Assembly: GCA_009774615.1 (NCBI GenBank)
Contig: VSOC01000064.1
Location: forward strand, 6,984 to 21,053
Reading direction: 5' to 3'
Source of the DNA: Lachnospiraceae bacterium
GTDB lineage: Bacteria; Bacillota; Clostridia; Lachnospirales; Lachnospiraceae
DNA length: 14,070 bases
Positions 1 through 8,448 of this stretch are shown piece by piece (positions within the stretch are counted from its first letter, which is position 1; every line of letters begins with the position of its first letter). The notes under the pieces are model-generated. The model saw only the letters and a list, made by a program, of their open reading frames with translations, did no database searches and was not told where the DNA came from. The position numbers and the translations under genes were made by a program.

Positions 1-22
1 AAAGAAAAGAGGGATGAGCAGA

Positions 23-1771
23 ATGAAAAGATTATGGCCGTATATTCGGCGCTATTGGTTTTTGTATGGGATTGCCATTGCTTCTATGGTGGTGAGTATT
101 CTTCTGGATGCGCTTTCACCGCAGATAACCCGAAGGCTTATTGACCAGGTTATTGTGGGCGGGGAAACGGATCTGCTGATGGGGCTTTTGCTTGGGCTTT
201 TGGGAATCGGTCTGGGGAGGGCGGTTTTTCAGTATACCAAGGAATTTATCTTTGACTTTTCCGCTTCGGGGATTGGGTGCCGTCTGCGGAAGGATTTATT
301 TGATCATATCCAGACCCTTTCGGTAAGCTATTTTGACAGCCATAACACCGGGGAACTTATGGCGCGGGTAAAGGATGATGTGGATCGGATATGGGATGCC
401 TGCGGATATGTGGGTATGCTGTCGCTGGAGTGTATTATTCACACTTGTATTATTGTATTTTGTATGTTCCGTTTAAGTCCGGCGCTGACGCTGATTCCCC
501 TGATGATTATGCCGGTAATTATGTGGCTTGCCATAAAAATGGAGAATGGTCTGGGGAATGTCTATGATAAAATCAGCGAGGAAACTGCCGAGATGAACAC
601 GGTTGCCCAGGAAAATCTTGCCGGGGTAAGGACGGTGAAGGCATTTGCCAGGGAGGCTTATGAGATTCGGAAATTTAAAAGCCACAACCAGAGGTTTTAT
701 GATTTGAATATGGAACAGGCAAAGATTCTTGTTCGTTACCAGCCCTGGATATCCTTTTTTTCGCGGCTTCTGTCCATGACGGTTATTGTGGCGGGCGGCA
801 TAGCCGTTATTCATGGAAAAATGACGATCGGCGCACTTGGGGCGTTTTTGGAGTACGCTAATAATATTACCTGGCCCATGGAAATGGTGGGCTGGCTGAG
901 CAATGGTTTTGCCGCCGCCTTTGCCTCGAACCGGAAGATTCAGAAGATTTTCGGGCAGGAGGCAGAGATTAAAAACCCGGAAGGTTATCTGCTGTCCACA
1001 GAGGAAAAAGCCGTCCAAACCTTGTCCGGAAGAATTCAGTTTTCTCATGTGGATTTCACCCTTCACGGGCATATGGTGTTAAAGGATATTTGTTTTGAAC
1101 TTCTTCCCGGAAAGACTTTGGGGATTATGGGAGTAACCGGTTCGGGCAAGACTTCGATCGTCAATTTAATTCAGCGTTTTTATGATGTTTCTTCCGGGGA
1201 AATCCTGCTGGACGGAAGGGATATCCGCACGATTCCGCTTCCGGTTCTTCGGGGAAATATCGCTGCGGTAATGCAGGATGTCTTTTTGTTTTCCGACAGC
1301 ATTGCCGAAAATATCCGCACCGGGCGAAAGGAAGATACGCCCTGGGAAAGTCTGGAATATGCGGCGGACTGTGCAGATGCTCACGGGTTTATTATGAATC
1401 TGGGGCAAAGGTATGATACGGTGATTGGAGAGCGCGGTGTAGGTCTTTCAGGAGGGCAGAAGCAGAGAATCAGCATTGCCCGTGCCATTGCCAAGGAACG
1501 TCCGATTTTGATTCTTGACGATTCTACGTCGGCTCTGGATACGGAAACGGAAAAGGTGATTGAACAGCGCTTAAAAGAACTGAAAACCAGTACAAAAATC
1601 ATTATCGGACACAGGATTTCTGCGGTTCGCCATGCGGATGAGATTCTTGTTCTGGATGAGGGAAGGGTTATCGAGCGGGGAACGCATCAGGAATTAATGG
1701 AGCAGAGAGGGCAGTATTATCTGACCTATCAGGTTCAATACGGAGAGGAGGATGAGGGATTATGGCAGTAA
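23..1771 (+). CDS. ABC exporter half-transporter, subunit 1 (degenerate catalytic site)
   Basis: ATP-binding cassette exporter subunit: an N-terminal transmembrane domain (about residues 12-300, six predicted helices) fused to a nucleotide-binding domain. Visible motifs, numbered from the ATG at 23: Walker A GVTGSGKT at 370-377, Q-loop in AVMQD, signature LSGGQ at 475-479, Walker B ILILD ending at D499, switch histidine H530. The residue after the Walker B Asp is D500, not the usual catalytic Glu. In heterodimeric exporters such as TM287/288 and BmrC/BmrD this marks the subunit whose own Walker motifs form the non-hydrolysing site. Length (582 aa) is normal. The ATG at 14 is directly abutted by GAGGG (9-13), so the ATG at 23, nine bases downstream of it, is the better start; the frame is open to the window edge, so an earlier start cannot be excluded. 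It overlaps the next gene by 10 bases. The substrate (drug, lipid or peptide) cannot be told from sequence. Confidence 0.93.
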   Translation: MKRLWPYIRRYWFLYGIAIASMVVSILLDALSPQITRRLIDQVIVGGETDLLMGLLLGLLGIGLGRAVFQYTKEFIFDFSASGIGCRLRKDLFDHIQTLSVSYFDSHNTGELMARVKDDVDRIWDACGYVGMLSLECIIHTCIIVFCMFRLSPALTLIPLMIMPVIMWLAIKMENGLGNVYDKISEETAEMNTVAQENLAGVRTVKAFAREAYEIRKFKSHNQRFYDLNMEQAKILVRYQPWISFFSRLLSMTVIVAGGIAVIHGKMTIGALGAFLEYANNITWPMEMVGWLSNGFAAAFASNRKIQKIFGQEAEIKNPEGYLLSTEEKAVQTLSGRIQFSHVDFTLHGHMVLKDICFELLPGKTLGIMGVTGSGKTSIVNLIQRFYDVSSGEILLDGRDIRTIPLPVLRGNIAAVMQDVFLFSDSIAENIRTGRKEDTPWESLEYAADCADAHGFIMNLGQRYDTVIGERGVGLSGGQKQRISIARAIAKERPILILDDSTSALDTETEKVIEQRLKELKTSTKIIIGHRISAVRHADEILVLDEGRVIERGTHQELMEQRGQYYLTYQVQYGEEDEGLWQ

Positions 1772-3537
1772 ATGCAAGCCGGATGGATGAGGAACAAAAA
1801 GAAGTGTCAAAAAAAGAAACGATTTTCCGCCTCTTTGGCTATCTTCTGGCTTATCGGCGGGAACTTGTGCTGGTGCTTTTGATTATGGCAGGGACGCTTG
1901 CCATCAGCATGATTACTCCTCTTTTGATGGAGCGGGCGGTGAATGTCCATGTGGCGAATAAGGATGTAACCGGGCTTCTGACGATAGGTGCGGTTTCCCT
2001 GGGGATGTTTTTTCTTTACCTGGCAGGGACGAAGGCAAGGATGGCGGTGATGGCTTCCGTGTCCAACCGGGTACTGGTGACCATACGTCAGCAGCTTTAT
2101 GAGCACATCCAGACGCTGAGTTTCCACTTTTTTGATACAAGACCTACGGGAAAGATTTTGGCGCGGATTATCGGCGATGTGAATTCCCTGAAGGATGTGC
2201 TTGCAGACAGCGTAACGCAGCTTGTACCGGATTTGCTCACGGTTCTTTGCGTGGCTGTGATTATGGTGATAAAAAATTACCGTCTGGCCATGGCTGCGCT
2301 GATTGCCGTTCCTCTGCTGGCTGCGGGGATGTTTTTCATTGAAACAACGGCGCATAAACTCTGGCAGGTATTTCGGAAGAAAAATTCCAACTTAAATGCC
2401 TATGTCCATGAAGATCTTTCAGGAATTCGGGTAATCCAGAGTTTTGCCGCAGAAAAGGAAACCAGGAAGGTATTTTTTGAACTGGCCGACGAGCAGAGGA
2501 AAGCCTTTGTGGACGCCGTGGTTGTGGCGGACGGTTTTGGACCTGTGGTGGAAATTACATGGGGGCTTGGGGGATTTCTGCTCTACTTTATCGGAATCCG
2601 GATTATCGGGGCTGAAAATGTAGGAATAGGAACCTTTCTTGCATTTTCTACCTATATTGCCATGTTCTGGAGTCCTATCCGCAATCTGGCTAATTTTTAC
2701 AATAAGCTGACCACGAATATCTCGGCAGCCGAGAGGATTTTTGATATTTTAGATACAAAGGCGGATATCCGGGATCGGGACGGTGCAGGGAAACTGCCGC
2801 AGTTAAAGGGTGAGGTAGAATTTTCCCATGTATCCTTTGCCTATGCGGACGAACCGGAGAAGATGATATTAAAGGACGTCAGTTTTAAGGTAAAACCAGG
2901 GGAAACGATTGCCCTGGTCGGGCCTACTGGTGCGGGAAAGACAACGATTGTCAATTTAATCAGCCGTTTTTATGAGGCACAGGAAGGGGAGATTCTTCTG
3001 GACGGGCACGAGGTTTCGTCCGTGACCTTAAAGAGTCTGCGCAGCCAGCTTGGGATTATGACGCAGGATAACTTCCTTTTTTCCGGGACAATCCGTGAAA
3101 ATATCCGTTATGGTCGGCTTAATGCCTCAGATGAAGAGGTAATCGAGGCGGCAAAGGCCGTGAATGCCCATGAATTTATAGAAAAATTAGAAAATGGGTA
3201 TGCTACAGAAATCAGCGAGCGCGGGGCAAGACTTTCCATTGGGCAGAGGCAGCTTCTGGCTTTTGCACGAACCATGGTTTCTAAGCCCGGGATTTTAATT
3301 CTGGATGAGGCGACGTCGAGTATCGATACGCATACGGAGCGGATGGTACAGGAGGGGATTGATGCGCTGCTGAAAGGGAGGACATCCTTTGTGATTGCGC
3401 ACAGGCTTTCGACCATCCGCAAGGCGGACAGGATCTTTGTCATTGATCAGGGGAAGATTTTAGAAGAAGGAAACCACGGGGAACTGATGAAGAAGAAGGG
3501 GGCATATTATCAGCTTTATCAGAGTCAGTTTATGTAA
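1762..3537 (+). CDS. ABC exporter half-transporter, subunit 2 (degenerate signature)
   Basis: Partner subunit of the preceding gene, 591 aa, with membrane domain (about residues 30-330) then ATPase domain. Motifs: Walker A GPTGAGKT at 387-394, Q-loop IMTQD, signature LSIGQ at 491-495 (Gly replaced by Ile at the third position), Walker B ILILD with D515 followed by catalytic E516, and switch His in VIAHR. The pattern complements subunit 1. Subunit 2 Walker motifs plus subunit 1 LSGGQ give a consensus ATP site; subunit 1 Walker motifs (Asp for Glu) plus subunit 2 LSIGQ give a degenerate site. That is the known arrangement of asymmetric heterodimeric multidrug/lipid exporters. The start lies inside the end of subunit 1, with a GGAGAGGAGG-like ribosome binding site just upstream, which implies translational coupling and matched stoichiometry. 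No terminator is seen after the stop. The transported substrate is unknown. Confidence 0.94.
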   Translation: MAVNASRMDEEQKEVSKKETIFRLFGYLLAYRRELVLVLLIMAGTLAISMITPLLMERAVNVHVANKDVTGLLTIGAVSLGMFFLYLAGTKARMAVMASVSNRVLVTIRQQLYEHIQTLSFHFFDTRPTGKILARIIGDVNSLKDVLADSVTQLVPDLLTVLCVAVIMVIKNYRLAMAALIAVPLLAAGMFFIETTAHKLWQVFRKKNSNLNAYVHEDLSGIRVIQSFAAEKETRKVFFELADEQRKAFVDAVVVADGFGPVVEITWGLGGFLLYFIGIRIIGAENVGIGTFLAFSTYIAMFWSPIRNLANFYNKLTTNISAAERIFDILDTKADIRDRDGAGKLPQLKGEVEFSHVSFAYADEPEKMILKDVSFKVKPGETIALVGPTGAGKTTIVNLISRFYEAQEGEILLDGHEVSSVTLKSLRSQLGIMTQDNFLFSGTIRENIRYGRLNASDEEVIEAAKAVNAHEFIEKLENGYATEISERGARLSIGQRQLLAFARTMVSKPGILILDEATSSIDTHTERMVQEGIDALLKGRTSFVIAHRLSTIRKADRIFVIDQGKILEEGNHGELMKKKGAYYQLYQSQFM

Positions 3538-3555
3538 AAGAAAAGAAAGCTGCCC

Positions 3556-3653
3556 GTTGCTGTGAACGTGTGAACAGTAACATGCAAACGTGTAAACAGT
3601 AACCTGCAAACATATGAACAGTAACCGATTACCGCGAACATGTGCTCAGTAAC
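3556..3653 (+). repeat. Tandem array of an ACAGTAAC-ended short repeat
   Basis: The gap between the ABC operon and clpS holds four imperfect units, each ending in CAGTAAC, at 3575-3581, 3597-3603, 3619-3625 and 3647-3653 (periods 22, 22 and 28). Most units read roughly CRAACRTRTGAACAGTAAC; the last diverges (GCTCAGTAAC). The first unit is preceded by GTTGCTGT (3556-3563), which pairs with ACAGTAAC (3574-3581) to give an 8-bp stem with one G-T pair and a 10-nt loop. No T-tract follows, so it is not a typical intrinsic terminator. Related single copies occur at 8417-8446 and 9341-9366. Confidence 0.7.
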
Positions 3654-3664
3654 AAAGAAAGGGA

Positions 3665-3693
3665 TGGACGAAAGGGGGAAAATCGGATAGAAT
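3665..3693 (+). promoter_or_regulatory. Possible vegetative promoter of clpS-clpA
   Basis: TGGACG (3665-3670), a 17-base spacer and TAGAAT (3688-3693) resemble a sigma-A type -35/-10 pair, four and five of six matches respectively. Just downstream, AGTCAAA-AAA-GATAGAA (3696-3712) has one perfect and one poor half of the CtsR heat-shock operator (RGTCAAA direct repeat with 3-base spacing). It sits where a repressor would cover the transcription start. Both calls come from consensus inspection only. Confidence 0.35.
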
Positions 3694-3744
3694 AGAGTCA
3701 AAAAAGATAGAAGACGAACTCTGGATTGGGGATGGTGAGGAAAG

Positions 3745-4044
3745 ATGGCGGCGAAGGAACAGATTAAGGAACAGGTAAAAAACCAGGTAAAACTGCCCAG
3801 GCAGTACCAGGTAGTGATTTATAATGATGATTTTACCCCTATGGATTTTGTGGTGGAAGTGCTGGTGGATATTTTCGGCAAAGAGGAAGCGGCGGCTGTG
3901 GCGCTGATGCTGGAGATTCATAAAGGGCAGTATGCGGTTGCCGGGGTTTATCCTAAGGATATTGCGGCAACGAAGGCGGCGCAGGCGGTGCAGTGGGCCA
4001 GGCGGGAGGGTTATCCGCTGAAGGTGGAAGCGATTTGTGTGTGA
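3745..4044 (+). CDS. clpS: ATP-dependent Clp protease adaptor ClpS
   Basis: A small cytoplasmic adaptor (99 aa) that recognises N-degron substrates with bulky hydrophobic N-terminal residues and hands them to the ClpA N-domain. The core YNDDFTPMDFV matches the family: N27, D28 and D29 line the alpha-amino pocket, M33 is the gatekeeper and H59 (in LEIH) matches the conserved pocket histidine. All sit at a constant offset of 7 from the E. coli N34, D35, M40 and H66, so the binding pocket looks intact. The N-terminal extension (residues 1-18) is a charged Lys/Gln/Glu segment, as expected for the flexible tail that engages ClpA. The ribosome binding site is GGTGAGG, a few bases upstream of the ATG. 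clpA follows 77 bases downstream, the usual partner arrangement. ClpS is common in Proteobacteria and Actinobacteria but patchy in Firmicutes. Confidence 0.93.
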   Translation: MAAKEQIKEQVKNQVKLPRQYQVVIYNDDFTPMDFVVEVLVDIFGKEEAAAVALMLEIHKGQYAVAGVYPKDIAATKAAQAVQWARREGYPLKVEAICV

Positions 4045-4121
4045 ACCCAAAGCAGAAGAAGCGGCAATAGACCTTTTGACGCTTCAATCATATCATTTGG
4101 ACAGAAGGGATAAGGGACAAG

Positions 4122-6449
4122 ATGGAATTTACCAAGAACATGCATAAGGCCATGGAGAGGGCAGTGATTTTGGTTCAGCAGAATCATCATCGGTATTTTT
4201 TGCCGGAACATATTTTATACGGAATTACGTTTGATGAGGATTTTGGCCGGGAGTTTACGACGGCCGGGGGGAAGGTTGAACTGCTTCGTAAAAATCTTAT
4301 GGAGTTTTTGGGGGAACATGCAGAAACCGTGGACGGTGAAAATAAGGCTGTGCTGAGTGCGGATATTGAAAGGGTTCTGATGATTTCCGAAGGACAGGCT
4401 CGTTCCAGCAGCCGCAGGGCGGTGGATATCAGCCATGTTTTATCGGCGCTTTTGCAGCTTGAGGATTGTTATGCCCTTTATTTTCTTCTGATCCAGGATG
4501 TGGATTTGCTGGAACTGATTGGAGAACTTTCCCGGGAGAGTCTGTACCAGGAGCGGGGCGGGGCAGAAGACGAGTTTTTGCAGGATAGAATTTCAATGGG
4601 CGAAAACCGGAAAAAGGGAAACGGACGAAGGGCCGAGGAAGATTTTGGAGAGGATTTGCAGGATACGGGAGAGTACGGCGGGGAAGACAGGAGAAATCCG
4701 TCGGCAAAGTCCCGCCGCTGGCTTCGCTATGTGGAGGATATGGGGGAAACCTGTAAGAAACAGAATCCGTTAATCGGGCGGGAGCAGGAACTTGAGCGGA
4801 CGATGCAGATTCTCTGCCGCAAGGATAAGAATAATGTGCTCCACATCGGTGAACCGGGGGTGGGAAAGACAGCGATTGCCTATGGTCTGGCACAGAAGCT
4901 TCTTAAAGGGGATGTGCCAAAGCCCCTTGTCGGGGCATCGCTTTATGGTCTGGATCTGGGAGGACTTTTAGCGGGGACGCAGTATCGCGGAGATTTTGAA
5001 AAGCGCTTTAAGAAGATTATGGAAGGGCTTATGGGGGTGGAAAAGCCAATCCTTTATCTGGATGAGATTCATAACATCATCGGTGCGGGGGCAGTGGGCG
5101 GCGGCAGCCTGGATGTGGCTAATCTTTTGAAGCCATATCTTGCCGCGGGCCATATCCGCTTTATCGGGGCGACAACCTATGAAGAATATAAGAAGCATTT
5201 TTCCGGAAGCAGGAGTCTGGTTCGGCGCTTTCAGAACGTGGATATATTAGAACCGGGGAAGGAAGAAGCAATAGAGGTTTTAGAAGGGCTGAAAGCGGGA
5301 TATGAAAAATTTCACGGGGTAAAATATGCAAAGGGAGTTTTGGCTTATGCGGTGGAGATGAGCAGCCGCTATATGAATGAGCGGTTTCTTCCCGACAAGG
5401 CCATTGACCTGATCGATGAGGCAGGGGCTTACCGCAGACTTCACCCGTTAGCGCAGAAAAAGCAGACGGTGGGGAAGGATTTAATTGAACAGGTGCTGGC
5501 AAAAACCTGCAATATTCCCGTAAAAACCGTGGAAAAGGGAGAAACCGAAAAGCTGGCTGTGCTGGAGGCGGCGATAAAGCAGCAGTTGTTCGGGCAGAAG
5601 GAAGCCATCGTCCAGGTAGTTAATGCGGTGAAGTTTTCCCGTGCAGGCTTAAATGAAGAAAATAAGCCGGTCGCATCGTTTTTATTTGTGGGAGCGACCG
5701 GTGTGGGCAAGACCGAGCTGGCCAGAGTGCTTGCGGCAGAACTTGGGATTTCGTTTATCCGGTTCGATATGAGCGAATATGCGGAAAAACACGCCGTTGC
5801 TAAGCTGATTGGCGCTCCGGCGGGTTATGTGGGCTACGAGGAAGGGGGACTTCTCACCGAAGAAATCCGAAAGCACCCGCACGCCGTTTTGCTGCTGGAT
5901 GAAATTGAAAAAGCTCATCCCGATATTTTTAATGTTCTTCTGCAGGTGATGGATTATGCCACGCTTACGGACAACCAGGGAAGGAAGGCGGATTTCCGCA
6001 ATATTATCCTGATGATGACCTCGAATGCCGGGGCAAAAGAGGTGGGAAAGAGCCAGATAGGTTTTGGAAGTTCGGCCGTAAATATGGACGCACTGAAAGA
6101 AGCGGTGAAACGTACCTTTTCCCCGGAGTTTCGCAACCGGTTAAGCAAGGTCGTATACTTTAACAGCTTAGACGATGCTATGGCAAAGCGGATTACGAAA
6201 AAGAAATTAAAGGAATTAGGCGATAAGCTGGCACTGAAAAACGTGGAATTTGAACTGACCCCGGCGGCAGAGGAATATATCCGCAAAGCAGGAATAACCA
6301 AAGAGTACGGCGCACGGGAGATTGACCGTGTGATTACCGGCGAGGTAAAACCGCTTCTGGCAGAACAGCTTCTGTTTGGCCGTTTAAAGCGGGGCGGGAA
6401 ATGCTGCCTGGATGTGGAACAGGGGGAACTTGTTCTCAGGCAGATGTAA
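4122..6449 (+). CDS. clpA: ATP-dependent Clp protease ATP-binding subunit ClpA
   Basis: An AAA+ unfoldase (775 aa) that unfolds substrates and feeds them to ClpP. Order: N-domain (about 1-140, two helical half-repeats), a very charged Glu/Asp/Arg/Gly linker (about 142-198), then AAA-1 with Walker A GEPGVGKT (243-250) and Walker B LYLDE (D314, E315), then AAA-2 with Walker A GATGVGKT (524-531) and Walker B LLLDE (D593, E594). An IGF tripeptide (646-648), followed by the FSPEFRNRL sensor region, is the ClpP-docking loop, so it is a protease unfoldase and not a ClpB disaggregase. No coiled-coil middle domain lies between the two AAA modules, which favours ClpA over ClpB/ClpC. The upstream clpS agrees. 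Ribosome binding site AAGGGA precedes the ATG. No clpP is in the window, so ClpP must be encoded elsewhere. The linker is longer and more charged than I would expect. Confidence 0.93.
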   Translation: MEFTKNMHKAMERAVILVQQNHHRYFLPEHILYGITFDEDFGREFTTAGGKVELLRKNLMEFLGEHAETVDGENKAVLSADIERVLMISEGQARSSSRRAVDISHVLSALLQLEDCYALYFLLIQDVDLLELIGELSRESLYQERGGAEDEFLQDRISMGENRKKGNGRRAEEDFGEDLQDTGEYGGEDRRNPSAKSRRWLRYVEDMGETCKKQNPLIGREQELERTMQILCRKDKNNVLHIGEPGVGKTAIAYGLAQKLLKGDVPKPLVGASLYGLDLGGLLAGTQYRGDFEKRFKKIMEGLMGVEKPILYLDEIHNIIGAGAVGGGSLDVANLLKPYLAAGHIRFIGATTYEEYKKHFSGSRSLVRRFQNVDILEPGKEEAIEVLEGLKAGYEKFHGVKYAKGVLAYAVEMSSRYMNERFLPDKAIDLIDEAGAYRRLHPLAQKKQTVGKDLIEQVLAKTCNIPVKTVEKGETEKLAVLEAAIKQQLFGQKEAIVQVVNAVKFSRAGLNEENKPVASFLFVGATGVGKTELARVLAAELGISFIRFDMSEYAEKHAVAKLIGAPAGYVGYEEGGLLTEEIRKHPHAVLLLDEIEKAHPDIFNVLLQVMDYATLTDNQGRKADFRNIILMMTSNAGAKEVGKSQIGFGSSAVNMDALKEAVKRTFSPEFRNRLSKVVYFNSLDDAMAKRITKKKLKELGDKLALKNVEFELTPAAEEYIRKAGITKEYGAREIDRVITGEVKPLLAEQLLFGRLKRGGKCCLDVEQGELVLRQM

Positions 6450-6467
6450 ATCGTTTTGGTTAATGTC

Positions 6468-6502
6468 GTACACTGCGCAGAAATTCAGCTTATCTGCTGT
6501 AC
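6468..6502 (+). other. Bulged stem-loop just upstream of the sulfatase-gene ribosome binding site
   Basis: GTACA (6468-6472) pairs with TGTAC (6498-6502) and GCAG (6477-6480) pairs with CTGC (6494-6497), with CTGC bulged on the left arm and a 13-nt loop. The stem ends four bases before the AAGGAG Shine-Dalgarno at 6506-6511. It could affect translation or mRNA stability in the clpA to sulfatase gap; it lacks a T-tract and is not a terminator. The function is a guess. Confidence 0.3.
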
Positions 6503-6521
6503 AAAAAGGAGAATTGCAAGC

Positions 6522-8372
6522 TTGGAAAAAAGAAAAAAGGTCTGGAAATATGTGAAGATACTGGCAAAGGGAACGAAAATTTTCCTGCACATGTTTATGC
6601 CTGTGCTTTCGTTTCTGCTCTTTGAATGGGTTACCGGAAATCTTTTCCATCTTTCCCGGCCTTTTCTTGTTCTGGGTATTTTGTGGACGGCGGTGTTTTA
6701 TCTGGCGGCTTTTGGGATTTTTGGCAATACACGATTTTCCCTTCCGCTGGTATCACTGTTCTTTTACAGTCTTTCCGTTGCGGAAACCTTCGTGATGGAG
6801 TTTCGCCAGAATCCGATTATGCTCTGGGATATTTTTTCTTTGCCGACGGCGCTTTCCGTAGCGCAGAATTATCACTTTTCTTTTTCCATGGAAATGAAAA
6901 CCGCAGGCATGGTTCTTCTCAATATCAATTATCTTTTTTTGTTTTTTCCGCTTCGGGCAAGGGGACTCAAGCAGCGCCTGGCGGCGGGAATCGGAAGTTT
7001 TGGGCTTTTGGCAGCCTATGTTTCGGTTTTTTTCCGTCAGATCGTTCCCGCCTGGGCGCTGGTGATCAATATGTGGGCAATGCAGGAAAGCTATGACACC
7101 TACGGCTACATTCTGGCCACAGCGGTTTCCGCGCAGTATCTGGTGAAAAAGCCGCCCCGCGGTTATTCGCATGCCCATTTGCAGGAACTTGCAGAGAAAA
7201 TAGAAAATGGGACGTATTTTGCAGGGGAAAGCATAAGTGAAAATAAAGGGATTCGCCCGGTAAATCTTATCTGTATTATGAATGAAAGCCTGGCGGATCT
7301 GCGCGTTGCCGGGGAATTTACAACGAATAAAGATTATTTTCCGTTTCTTCACGGGCTGACGGAAAATACGGTGAAGGGAAGTCTTTGTGTTCCGGTTTTT
7401 GGTGCGATGACCAGCAATACGGAGTTTGAATTTCTTACCGGGGACAGTATGGCGCTTTTTCCGGTGAATACTACCGCCTATCAGTTTTATGTCCGTCCGG
7501 ATACGAAATCCTTAGTCAGCACCTTAAAAGCACAGGGTTATCGCGCCGTGGCGATGCATCCCTATCCGCCGGAGAACTGGAACCGCGATAAATGCTATGC
7601 ATCCATGGGTTTTGATGCATTTTTGTCCTGGGATGATTTTTTGGGGAGTGAGGTTCTGCGCTATTATGTCAGCGACAGGGGCAATTATCAGAAAATTATT
7701 GAAGAGGTTGAAAAAAAAGAATCACCTTCGGATAAACTGTTTATCTTTAATGTTACGATGCAGAACCATGGGGGATATGACGAGGTGAATGAAAGCTTTC
7801 CTCATGAGATTTATCTTACGGGAGAAAATCGGGGGAAGTTTCCCAAGACAGATCAGTATCTTTCGCTGATGCTGGAATCCGATCGGGCGTTTCAGGAACT
7901 GACGGAGTATTTCAGCCGGGTTGATGAACCGACGATGCTGGTGATGTTTGGCGATCATCAGCCGGGGATAGAAGAGGAGTTTTATAATCATATTGCCGGA
8001 AGGCCCAGTGGGGAAATACCCGATGAAGAACATTTAATCTGGTATCAGACGCCGTTGGTTATCTGGACGAATTATTCCCAGCCTTCACAGGATCTGGGAA
8101 AGCTGGGAGCCGTGTATCTGTCTTCCTATGTATTGGAGCGTGCAAATCTTTCCATGAGTCCGTTCCAGCGCTTTTTGGGCAGGATGTCAAAGAAGCTTCC
8201 GGTAATTCATCCCATTGGGTGCTATGGACAGGACGGAGCCTATTATACCTGGGAGGAGGCAAGATCTGCTTCCTGTCCTTTTTCGACGCTGGTGCAGGAC
8301 TATGAAGGGATGGTTTATAATCACAGTCTGGATGTTCAGAAAGCAGAAGCCTTATTTTCTCTGCCGCAGTAG
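6522..8372 (+). CDS. LTA synthase family protein (membrane-anchored sulfatase-fold phosphoglycerol transferase-like)
   Basis: A polytopic membrane protein with an extracellular alkaline-phosphatase/sulfatase-fold domain, related to LtaS and MdoB, which move glycerol-phosphate from phosphatidylglycerol to envelope polymers. Numbered from TTG 6522 (616 aa): about five membrane helices between residues 20 and 175, a linker, then the catalytic domain from about 245. Expected metal/catalytic residues are present: E255 in the NES motif, nucleophile T297 in GAMTSNTEFEF, and D478-H479 in FGDHQPG. A second His-containing strand, TMQNHGG, also matches the family. Start choice: TTG 6522 has AAGGAG (6506-6511) ten bases upstream. 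The longer in-frame TTG at 6456 sits 6 bases after the clpA stop with no ribosome binding site and would add a non-conserved Cys-rich stretch. The exact polymer (lipoteichoic acid, another glycerol-phosphate decoration, or other) is not decided by sequence. Confidence 0.85.
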   Translation: MEKRKKVWKYVKILAKGTKIFLHMFMPVLSFLLFEWVTGNLFHLSRPFLVLGILWTAVFYLAAFGIFGNTRFSLPLVSLFFYSLSVAETFVMEFRQNPIMLWDIFSLPTALSVAQNYHFSFSMEMKTAGMVLLNINYLFLFFPLRARGLKQRLAAGIGSFGLLAAYVSVFFRQIVPAWALVINMWAMQESYDTYGYILATAVSAQYLVKKPPRGYSHAHLQELAEKIENGTYFAGESISENKGIRPVNLICIMNESLADLRVAGEFTTNKDYFPFLHGLTENTVKGSLCVPVFGAMTSNTEFEFLTGDSMALFPVNTTAYQFYVRPDTKSLVSTLKAQGYRAVAMHPYPPENWNRDKCYASMGFDAFLSWDDFLGSEVLRYYVSDRGNYQKIIEEVEKKESPSDKLFIFNVTMQNHGGYDEVNESFPHEIYLTGENRGKFPKTDQYLSLMLESDRAFQELTEYFSRVDEPTMLVMFGDHQPGIEEEFYNHIAGRPSGEIPDEEHLIWYQTPLVIWTNYSQPSQDLGKLGAVYLSSYVLERANLSMSPFQRFLGRMSKKLPVIHPIGCYGQDGAYYTWEEARSASCPFSTLVQDYEGMVYNHSLDVQKAEALFSLPQ

Positions 8373-8416
8373 ATGCTGCCCCGGATTATTTTTTGCTGTT
8401 TGAGCAATCGCTTTTT

Positions 8417-8446
8417 GCCCGTTGCTGTGAGCATGTGAATTGTAAG
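8417..8446 (+). repeat. Dispersed copy of the GTTGCTGTGA repeat
   Basis: Positions 8417-8445 match 3552-3580 at 25 of 29 bases, including an exact 14-base block GCCCGTTGCTGTGA. The right arm is decayed (TTGTAAG instead of CAGTAAC), so the hairpin is weaker here. It lies in the 76-base gap between the convergent sulfatase gene and the minus-strand gene ending at 8449. No clear intrinsic terminator is seen in this gap. Confidence 0.6.
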
Positions 8447-8448
8447 CT

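Noticed and set aside
473..1072. 199-aa minus-strand ORF
   Set aside because: Fully inside the ABC subunit gene in the antisense frame, with low-complexity His/Pro/Arg-rich composition and no family motif.
3556..3653. CRISPR-like array
   Set aside because: Units are contiguous and imperfect with 22-28 base periods; there are no uniform unique spacers and no cas genes nearby.
6456..6521. Upstream TTG start giving a 638-aa sulfatase
   Set aside because: No ribosome binding site; it would add a Cys-containing non-conserved 22 residues across the leader hairpin.
6753..7352. 199-aa minus-strand ORF inside the sulfatase gene
   Set aside because: Antisense shadow of a gene with complete catalytic motifs; no ribosome binding site or recognisable domain.
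8373..8448. Intrinsic terminator between convergent genes
   Set aside because: Only a 5-bp stem (TTGCT/AGCAA, 8393-8407) is found, too weak to call.
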